Of a DNA stretch of 17,611 nucleotides, positions 7,811-13,767 are shown in pieces. Each line of letters starts with the position of its first letter. Position 1 is the stretch's first letter. The notes under the pieces were generated by a model, which was given only the letters and a program-made list of their open reading frames with translations, was not told where the DNA came from and did no database searches. Both the position numbers and the translations under genes were made by a program. This DNA comes from UBA1189 sp045654565 (lineage in GTDB: Bacteria > Bacteroidota > Bacteroidia > Bacteroidales > Bacteroidaceae), in NCBI GenBank assembly GCA_045654565.1, contig JAZONP010000004.1, forward strand, positions 1-17,611. The letters run 5' to 3'.

Positions 7811-7841
7811 TTGCTTGTTGTCACGGAAATACCTAATTTCG
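7811..7841 (+). promoter_or_regulatory. Predicted promoter of the 1607-residue protein gene (TTG-N20-TAATTTCG)
   Basis: TTG at 7811-7813 and TAATTTCG at 7834-7841 are 20 bases apart. ATGTAAAAGTTG and TAATTTCGCTCG correspond closely to the boxes at 1610-1622 and 1643-1654 before the preceding large gene. It predicts a leader of about 95 bases. Confidence 0.55.
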
Positions 7842-7849
7842 CTCGCTGG

Positions 7850-7872
7850 TCGGTGTATACCGAAGATTCGGT
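7850..7872 (+). promoter_or_regulatory. Two overlapping alternative hairpins in the leader
   Basis: ACCGA (7859-7863) can pair either with the upstream TCGGT (7850-7854, loop GTAT) or with the downstream TCGGT (7868-7872, loop AGAT). The two stems exclude each other. The site lies just after the predicted transcription start. TACCGAA/TTCGGTA (7858-7873) may instead be a DNA operator. Confidence 0.4.
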
Positions 7873-7915
7873 AACGCTCACCTTTGTTGTTGAAAGCTAT
7901 TAACTTTTTATACAT

Positions 7916-7932
7916 TTATTATTAACTAAAAA
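7916..7932 (+). promoter_or_regulatory. Shared A/T-rich leader element before the start codon
   Basis: This copy of TTATTATTAACTAAAAA is identical to 1742-1758 and ends ten bases before the ATG at 7943. It probably takes the place of a Shine-Dalgarno site. Confidence 0.6.
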
Positions 7933-7942
7933 TCTAAAACTT

Positions 7943-10900
7943 ATGAAAAGGACATTTACTTTTCTCATGACGTCATTGCTCATGGTAAGTGCTATTTTTG
8001 CACAAGCTGGTGACGTAACAAGTCAGTATCTGAAAGATGCCGACTTCGCGTCTTTGGGCAGTTGGACCAAAGTGGCAGACAGCGGTTTTAATGACTCAGG
8101 TGTAGGCCTGATTGGTACTTATGCCGTACGTAATGATGTCGGCACAGCTGCAACGGTTGATGCCACGCACTTGGCTTCAGAGTACTGCTTGGGCCTTGAG
8201 TTCAGATGGGGCGCTTATGTGTCATACACTCAAGAGACCATGGCAGAACTTCCCAATGGTATTTACACGCTCACATACGATGTGGAGAATACCAATGCAA
8301 ACACAGTAGCGGATAATTATGCAAGCATGTTCTTCGTACAGGTTGGCGACACGAAGTATGAAGATACAGCTGTAGAATGGAAGAACGGCGGAGCTACCGG
8401 TTGGACTACACATACAATTTCATTTGTTGTAAACTCACCGGCAAAGGCGACAATCTCGCTTGGTATCGGTGCTGGTGGAACTAATAGACCTCATGCCCAG
8501 ACACCGGTCATCTACGTTAGCCATCTTAAGTTGGAGCAGACTGGTGATATTCAAAACGCAACAGAAGAGCAGAAGCAGGCATTGAAGGATGCCATTGCTG
8601 AAGCTGAAGGTCATATGCTTGGTTTCGAGGCTGGAGAGTATGCACCATATAACAATGTGGACGCAGTGAAGGCGCTTGCTGCAGCTCAGGCAATTGATGT
8701 AGAGGCAGAACTGGCAGAAGTTGTAGCCGAGGCTCTTGCAGCCCTTGAAGATGCCGTATGGACAGCGAATGAGGAGGAGGTAAATGCAATCTTCGACGGT
8801 TCGTTCGAATATGCGTACAGCACCGAGGGTAATGTACAGCCTATCGCATGGCGCGGTATCAATGGTCATGACAATGCTACAGACATCCGTTATATGTGGA
8901 ACGCAGGAAAGGATGCTGGATTGACAGCGACCTCTACCGACAAGGCGCTCTTTACAAAGTTCAATGCCTTCTACGGTACTGAGGTTGGTTACACCATGCC
9001 CTTGAAGGAGAATACTGACTATACACTGACCTTTATCTATGGTGGTTGGAGTGACTGCCAAAAGGATGGCTACGTGACTATCACAGGTCCCAATGACGAG
9101 GTAATAACACTCAGCGCAGACAGACTCCCCTTGGATGCTGTCGATGGCCATGCCAACCCCGCATCTTGGAAGACCTATACCGTAACATTCACCACTGGTG
9201 CAGCAGGTAACTATGTCCTCGGATTGCGCAAGGATCGTGAGGCTGACGGTAAGCAGAGCCAATATGTATATGGCGACTTTAAGCTCTATACAGCAGTGCC
9301 CGAAAAGACTGACTATACCGATGCTATCAAGAATGCTGCGGTAACTTCGAAGGACGATTGGACTATTGAGGCTGATGGAGATGTTAAGTTTGGAGATGAT
9401 CATATTAAGACAAGTGTGAAAAACTTGAACTTCTACCAAACAGTAGTGCTTCCTGCTGGCCAATATAAGATGACAGCAAAGGCTGCTTATCGTTACGGTA
9501 GCGGTAATGTGAACGAAGCAGAACAGGCCGAGTATGATGCAATCAAGGCTGGAACTGAAACCCACTTGGCAAAGCTCTATGCAGAAACCTCTTCTTACAA
9601 GTATGAAGCAAACGTGCAGAACCGTTGGGAAGGTGCTTCTGATGAGGATTACTTCAAGACCGAGGGTAAGGTTTCAATAGTAGAGGGTAAATTCGTACCC
9701 AATTCTTCTGCTGCTGTTAAGGCTTGGTTTGATGCTGGTAAGTATGTAAATGAACTCGTGTTCAATGTACAGGAAGACGGTGAGGTAATTATTGGTATCG
9801 CAAAGTCTTCTACAATTAATGACTACACCAACATCAGCGCATGGACTCTCACACGTCTTGGTGACGCAGAGGCTGATCCCGAAGTAGAAGAGCCCACTCC
9901 TGACCCCGATCCTACTCCCGAGCCTGATCCTACTCCCGATCCCGAAAAGCCCGAAATCGGTGATGTTACAAGCAAGTATCTTGTGAATGCTGACTTCGAA
10001 ACACCTTCTGCTCAGAATGGTGGCGCCATCAACACACCTCCAGGTTGGACAATGACCTATGACCTTGGCGGATGGCTGGATGGCTCAACAAGAAAGAGCG
10101 AGAATCCCGGCAATGATGCTTCTCAGTGCTTCAATGTATGGGCAGGTGAATTTAGAAATGCGGATATCTATCAGAAGCCCGTATTGCCCGCTGGTAAGTA
10201 TAAGTTGACCGTAGGGTTCTACTCGGATGGCGATGCTGAAAGATATGCGTATGCAACCGTAGGTGGCAATACCGTTAAGTCTGAAAGACCCGATTTCGGT
10301 AGCTGGGACTTTGTTAGTGTAGAGTTCTCGAATCCGACCGAAGGCGAAGTGACCTTGGGTGCTGTGTCAAAGGGTTGGTTCCAGATTGACAACGTGACCT
10401 TGGAGTATCTGGGCGAAGTAAGTAAGGACGATTTCGTCAATGCATACAACCTGGCTCTCAGTGAGGCTCAGGCATTGGTTGGCCAAATGATGTCAGCGGC
10501 AGCTGCTGCACAGCTTGAGGCTGCTATCGCCGCGTATGGTTCGCTCACCGCAGACAACAGCACTGAAGAATTGGAGGCTGCTACTGATGCTATTCTTGCA
10601 GGGATTGCACCTGTCAAGGCCAGTGTGAACAGCTATAAGGTGTTGGCTGCAGGTGCTCTGCCCGATAATAGCTTAGAGGGTTGGACTTGTACCAATGGCA
10701 ATACGTTCCATATCAACACATGGTCTACTGAGGGTAACTCGGATGGTACTAACATGGTGACTCCGTTCATTGAGAACTGGGTAGGCAAGGAAAGTCTCTT
10801 GGGTAATGGTAAGATCACTTATAAACTTCCTGGAGTGGAGGCTGGTTACTACAAGGTGTCTGCACTGATCCGTGTATACAGCGAGGCTAATAATGATATC

Positions 10901-12766
10901 ACAGGTGCTTCATTCTACGCGAATGAGGTGAAGACTGATCTCGCTACAGGCAAGCCTTTTACCTATAATAATATGAAGGGTATCTATGACGCCTACACAG
11001 CCGTTGTAAATGTTGGCGAAGAGGGTGTTCTGGAGTTTGGTGTGGAAATCGAGAATCCTACCTTCAACTGGGTGGCAATCAAGAATGTCAAGGTTGAGTA
11101 CATCGGTGTTATCGACCAGGCTGCAGCAGAAGTGCTGAAGTCTAAGATTCCTACCACCAAGTATGATGCTGCGCTCACCGCAGAGATCGAAGCTCTCGTC
11201 GCTGCTATTGATGCTGGTGTGACTTATGAGAACTACTTGGCCCTTTCTGAGAAGGTGGCTTTGGCTGAGTCTTCTGCTGCTGCATATGCAGCCAATAAGA
11301 CTGCTATCGACGGTATGTTCACATTGTTGTCTAGCACTAACGTATACACAGTTGAAGCATACAATGCATATAAGGCTAAGGCTGAGGATTTCCTCACACA
11401 GTATGACGCTGGTACACTGAACGCAACAGTGGACAATCCCGTTGCTATCCATGGCTGGCATGCATCTGTAGATTATGATGACTTGTTGCTCTCTGCCTTC
11501 GGTGTTAAGGACTTTGATGATGCACTTCATATCAACACATGGTCAACAGAAGGTGAGACAGACGGCTCTGAGTTCAAGGTGCCCTTCTACGAGTACTGGA
11601 CAGGTGATGGCGAGTCTCTCGGTGTAGCAACCAAGACGGCTACAGTTGCTGGTCTTACTCCGGGTCAGTACTACGCTGTAGAGGCTTGGGTACGTGTACG
11701 TGCTAAGAATGGTGTTGCTGCAGCTGACGCTACAGGTATCACACTTACTGTAGGCACTGGTGAAGCCGCAGACCTGACCGAGGGTGATGTTATTGGAACT
11801 TCTCAGTTCTCACACGCTGTATATACCGCTTATGGCTATGCTGATGCCGAGGGTAACTTGACCATCAACTTTAACGTGCTCGATGGCAACAACGTAAGCT
11901 GGCTGTCATTCAAGAATCTGAAGTATGCAGAAGCAGAGGCTCCTGTTGTAGAGCCCCAATACCTCACTGTTGTAGGTGCTATGGCAGGTGACGTGGCTAT
12001 CGTTGAAGGTGCAGCTACAGTAGAGTCAATCTCAAGCTTCGATATCACCTTCGACCGTCCCGTAGCACTGGCCGAGGATGCTGAATGGGCTACATTGACA
12101 GACCAGTGGGGTGACAACTCTCTCAAGGCAGAGGTTCTTGCAGATAACAATTGTGTAGTTCGTTTCTCTCTCCAGTGGGAGCAGGTGTTTACCGATGCCG
12201 GCGACTTCTACTTGTACATTCCAGAGGGAGTCGTTGTAGATGCTGAGGATGCCAACTGCATCAATGCTGCAATTGAGGCTCTTATCACTATCGAGGCTGC
12301 TCCTGCAACTCCGCTCACCGTTACCAGCGTGACCGTAAATGACGTTGAGGTAACCGACCTCTCTGCTATCGTAGCTGCACCTGATGATGTGATTAAGGTT
12401 AACTTCGAGGGTGAGTTCTACTTCCAGGGTACACCTTCTATCGTAGATGCTGAGGGTAACGATGCTTCTATGTCATTCGATTATATGTCAGGTATTGATT
12501 ATGATGAAAGCAATTCATATGTTATCATTGGTAAGACTGCAGGTACCTACACCATCACCTTGGCTAAGGCTTCGTTCTTGGAATACTTAATGTACAAGGC
12601 TCCTGCTGAGGATATCGTACTGACTGTAGAGATTGCCGTACCCGATGGTATCCAGAATGTCAACGTTGATGCTGATGCTGTCATCTATGACATCCACGGT
12701 CGTCGCGTAACAGAGATGACTAAGGGTCTCTACATTGTAAATGGTAAAAAGGTTATTGTAAAGTAA
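7943..12766 (+). CDS. Large secreted multi-domain protein (1607 aa), repeated CBM-like modules, Ig-like pair, T9SS-like C-terminus
   Basis: This is a paralogue in part of the 1710-residue protein, but with a different N-terminal half. Residues 1-20 form a signal peptide (MKRTFTF, hydrophobic core, IFA before Q21). A beta-sandwich with the D-x-T-S-Q-Y-L start (about 23-200) is followed by an FIVAR-like helical segment (205-278) and a sandwich (280-450). The module at about 456-640 matches residues 556-734 of the neighbour. A Pro-Asp-Glu linker (644-670), a CBM-like domain starting NADFETP (680-823) and a helical segment (826-893) come next. Two related modules share HINTWSTEG and P-F-x-E-x-W (about 905-1054 and 1160-1330), separated by helices. 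Two Ig-like domains (1338-1452, 1456-1565) and the shared C-terminal motif end the protein. No enzyme motif is seen. A surface or secreted binding role is inferred. Confidence 0.9.
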   Translation: MKRTFTFLMTSLLMVSAIFAQAGDVTSQYLKDADFASLGSWTKVADSGFNDSGVGLIGTYAVRNDVGTAATVDATHLASEYCLGLEFRWGAYVSYTQETMAELPNGIYTLTYDVENTNANTVADNYASMFFVQVGDTKYEDTAVEWKNGGATGWTTHTISFVVNSPAKATISLGIGAGGTNRPHAQTPVIYVSHLKLEQTGDIQNATEEQKQALKDAIAEAEGHMLGFEAGEYAPYNNVDAVKALAAAQAIDVEAELAEVVAEALAALEDAVWTANEEEVNAIFDGSFEYAYSTEGNVQPIAWRGINGHDNATDIRYMWNAGKDAGLTATSTDKALFTKFNAFYGTEVGYTMPLKENTDYTLTFIYGGWSDCQKDGYVTITGPNDEVITLSADRLPLDAVDGHANPASWKTYTVTFTTGAAGNYVLGLRKDREADGKQSQYVYGDFKLYTAVPEKTDYTDAIKNAAVTSKDDWTIEADGDVKFGDDHIKTSVKNLNFYQTVVLPAGQYKMTAKAAYRYGSGNVNEAEQAEYDAIKAGTETHLAKLYAETSSYKYEANVQNRWEGASDEDYFKTEGKVSIVEGKFVPNSSAAVKAWFDAGKYVNELVFNVQEDGEVIIGIAKSSTINDYTNISAWTLTRLGDAEADPEVEEPTPDPDPTPEPDPTPDPEKPEIGDVTSKYLVNADFETPSAQNGGAINTPPGWTMTYDLGGWLDGSTRKSENPGNDASQCFNVWAGEFRNADIYQKPVLPAGKYKLTVGFYSDGDAERYAYATVGGNTVKSERPDFGSWDFVSVEFSNPTEGEVTLGAVSKGWFQIDNVTLEYLGEVSKDDFVNAYNLALSEAQALVGQMMSAAAAAQLEAAIAAYGSLTADNSTEELEAATDAILAGIAPVKASVNSYKVLAAGALPDNSLEGWTCTNGNTFHINTWSTEGNSDGTNMVTPFIENWVGKESLLGNGKITYKLPGVEAGYYKVSALIRVYSEANNDITGASFYANEVKTDLATGKPFTYNNMKGIYDAYTAVVNVGEEGVLEFGVEIENPTFNWVAIKNVKVEYIGVIDQAAAEVLKSKIPTTKYDAALTAEIEALVAAIDAGVTYENYLALSEKVALAESSAAAYAANKTAIDGMFTLLSSTNVYTVEAYNAYKAKAEDFLTQYDAGTLNATVDNPVAIHGWHASVDYDDLLLSAFGVKDFDDALHINTWSTEGETDGSEFKVPFYEYWTGDGESLGVATKTATVAGLTPGQYYAVEAWVRVRAKNGVAAADATGITLTVGTGEAADLTEGDVIGTSQFSHAVYTAYGYADAEGNLTINFNVLDGNNVSWLSFKNLKYAEAEAPVVEPQYLTVVGAMAGDVAIVEGAATVESISSFDITFDRPVALAEDAEWATLTDQWGDNSLKAEVLADNNCVVRFSLQWEQVFTDAGDFYLYIPEGVVVDAEDANCINAAIEALITIEAAPATPLTVTSVTVNDVEVTDLSAIVAAPDDVIKVNFEGEFYFQGTPSIVDAEGNDASMSFDYMSGIDYDESNSYVIIGKTAGTYTITLAKASFLEYLMYKAPAEDIVLTVEIAVPDGIQNVNVDADAVIYDIHGRRVTEMTKGLYIVNGKKVIVK

Positions 12767-12790
12767 TTCTCTAATACCATAATAAATATT

Positions 12791-12828
12791 GAGGGGTGCG
12801 CCAGTTGGTGCACCCCCCTTTGTTTATT
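12791..12828 (+). terminator. Rho-independent terminator after the 1607-residue protein gene
   Basis: GAGGGGTGCGCC pairs with GGTGCACCCCCC around AGTT, followed by TTTGTTTATTT. The hairpin is almost the same as at 6925-6952. Its T-rich tail overlaps the -33 box of the next gene. Confidence 0.85.
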
Positions 12829-12849
12829 TCCTCCTTTTTATTACTTTTG
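12819..12849 (+). promoter_or_regulatory. Consensus Bacteroidetes promoter of the C_GCAxxG_C_C gene
   Basis: TTTG (12819-12822), 19 bases, then TACTTTTG (12842-12849) match the -33 TTTG and -7 TAnnTTTG consensus in every fixed base. The start of transcription should lie near 12856, giving a leader of about 19 bases. Confidence 0.75.
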
Positions 12850-12874
12850 CATTCATTATAATAAGGATTTTGCA

Positions 12875-13333
12875 ATGGACAACGAACAAAGAATACTTCG
12901 CGCTGTTGAACTATTTAAGATGGGTTACAACTGCGCACAATCAGTGACGGCGGCTTTTGCCGATGAGTATGGATACACCGAAGAGCAGGCTCTGAAGATG
13001 TCGGCCTCGTTTGGAGGGGGTATAGGACGTATGCGTGAGACTTGCGGTGCCGCGTGTGGCATGTTTATCCTTGCAGGGTTGGAGACGGGTAGCACCGACC
13101 CCAATGACCGTGAGGGCAAGGCGGCCAACTATGCCTTTGTGCAGGAGCTGGCCGAGGAGTTCCGTCGTGAGAACGGCTCGCTTATCTGTGCCGAGCTGCT
13201 CGGGCTGCGCGAACGTAAGCCCCAGGAACCCAATCCCGAGGAGCGCACAACAGCGTATTACGCCAAGCGCCCCTGTGCAAAAATGGTCGAAACTGCTGCT
13301 CGTATTTGGGCCAACAGGAAGAAAAATGCATAA
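12875..13333 (+). CDS. C_GCAxxG_C_C family putative redox-active protein
   Basis: The 152-residue product fits the C_GCAxxG_C_C family (about 140 residues), thought to be redox-active proteins with conserved cysteines. The visible pattern is YNCAQSV (Cys20), a Gly-rich FGGGIGRM stretch at 46-53, T-C-G-A-A-C-G (Cys57, Cys61), LICAELLG (Cys105) and RPCAKMV (Cys134). There is no signal peptide or membrane segment, so it is cytoplasmic. The ATG at 12875 is preceded by the A-rich TAATAAGGATTTTGCA, and Asn-Cys-Ala-Gln near residue 20 is where the family has it. The substrate and electron partner are not known and the neighbours give no clue. A separate promoter and the upstream terminator make it an independent unit. 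Confidence 0.9.
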   Translation: MDNEQRILRAVELFKMGYNCAQSVTAAFADEYGYTEEQALKMSASFGGGIGRMRETCGAACGMFILAGLETGSTDPNDREGKAANYAFVQELAEEFRRENGSLICAELLGLRERKPQEPNPEERTTAYYAKRPCAKMVETAARIWANRKKNA

Positions 13334-13365
13334 AATCAAGCAAAAAAGTGAGAAAAATTAATTAA

Positions 13366-13389
13366 AATTATGTTGTATAACATATAATT
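13366..13389. promoter_or_regulatory. Imperfect palindrome overlapping the -33 region of the winged-helix gene
   Basis: AATTATGTT (13366-13374) is mirrored by AACATA-T-AATT (13379-13389) with a GTAT centre and one extra base. Its position over the presumed -33 box is what one would expect of a repressor operator, perhaps autoregulatory. Any A/T-rich region can produce such symmetry by chance. Confidence 0.35.
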
Positions 13390-13399
13390 ACTATCTTTG
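13369..13399 (+). promoter_or_regulatory. Predicted promoter of the winged-helix gene
   Basis: TATCTTTG (13392-13399) matches TAnnTTTG exactly. TATG (13369-13372), 19 bases upstream, matches TTTG at three of four positions. Transcription should start near 13406, which rules out the in-frame GTG at 13399 as the start codon. Confidence 0.65.
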
Positions 13400-13458
13400 T
13401 GCCCGATTTCGTGCGGTTGAAAGTAAAAGAAGTAAAACAATTTAATAGTAAAAAGATT

Positions 13459-13659
13459 ATGTTGACAGAGAAAGCTGGTGCAAATGCAGGTCTCATCTGG
13501 AATGCACTCGATGGTAAGGAAGGTTTGACCTTCAAGGAAATTAAGAAGGAAACAAAGCAGAAGAAGGATGATTTCCTCCTTGGCTTGGGTTGGTTGCTCC
13601 GTGAGGGCAAGATCGCTGCCGTAGAGGTAGAAGAGGATGTTGTTTACTCACTGAAGTAA
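13459..13659 (+). CDS. Small winged helix-turn-helix protein (DUF2582-like, 66 aa)
   Basis: The 66-residue product begins MLTEKAGANAGLIWNAL and looks like the short winged helix-turn-helix family PF10771 (DUF2582), common in Bacteroidales. Helix 1 covers about residues 4-18, the helix-turn-helix runs through LTFKEIKKETKQKKDDFLLG (23-42), and the beta wing includes GKIAAVEVEEDVVYSL. Family members are short like this one. The ATG at 13459 is chosen over the in-frame GTG at 13399 because the GTG forms the end of the -7 promoter box and would add 20 residues not expected in the family; AATAGTAAAAAGATT before the ATG is a typical A-rich leader. DNA binding is suggested by the fold, but the target and role are unknown. 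It is flanked by its own promoter and terminator. Confidence 0.85.
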   Translation: MLTEKAGANAGLIWNALDGKEGLTFKEIKKETKQKKDDFLLGLGWLLREGKIAAVEVEEDVVYSLK

Positions 13660-13678
13660 TCAAACTTGGTTTGATATG

Positions 13679-13715
13679 AAAAGGGGGATGGCGCAGGCTT
13701 ATCCTCCTTTTTATT
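13679..13715 (+). terminator. Rho-independent terminator after the winged-helix gene
   Basis: AAAAGGGGGAT pairs with ATCCTCCTTTT (one G-T wobble) around a GGCGCAGGCTT-like loop, and the T run continues to 13712. It lies 20 bases after the stop codon. Confidence 0.8.
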
Positions 13716-13744
13716 TGTTTATTCATTTGCTTTTTGTAATTTTG
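13714..13744 (+). promoter_or_regulatory. fbp: Consensus Bacteroidetes promoter of fbp
   Basis: TTTG (13714-13717), 19 bases, then TAATTTTG (13737-13744) match the consensus at all fixed positions. The predicted start of transcription near 13751 leaves a leader of only 11-17 bases. The -33 box abuts the preceding terminator. Confidence 0.75.
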
Positions 13745-13767
13745 CAATCATTGCAAGTATCGTGTCT

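Noticed and set aside
3379..9565. Long minus-strand frames at 3379-4062 and 8435-9565
   Set aside because: Both lie inside the large plus-strand genes, have no recognisable domains and lack promoters or leaders of their own.
1768..12766. Glycoside hydrolase or protease domains in the giant proteins
   Set aside because: I looked for catalytic motifs and saw only sandwich, trefoil-like, helical and Ig-like patterns, so no enzyme activity is claimed.
13334..13365. Terminator after the C_GCAxxG_C_C gene
   Set aside because: The stretch is A-rich with only weak AATTAATT symmetry and no G+C stem with a T run.
13399..13458. N-terminal extension of the winged-helix protein from GTG 13399
   Set aside because: This GTG begins on the last base of the -7 promoter box, so it would lie before the transcription start; the family begins at the MLTEKAG methionine.
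13762..13767. GTG start for fbp two codons upstream
   Set aside because: It cannot be excluded, but ATG 13768 is the commoner start type and nothing in the two extra residues is family-specific.
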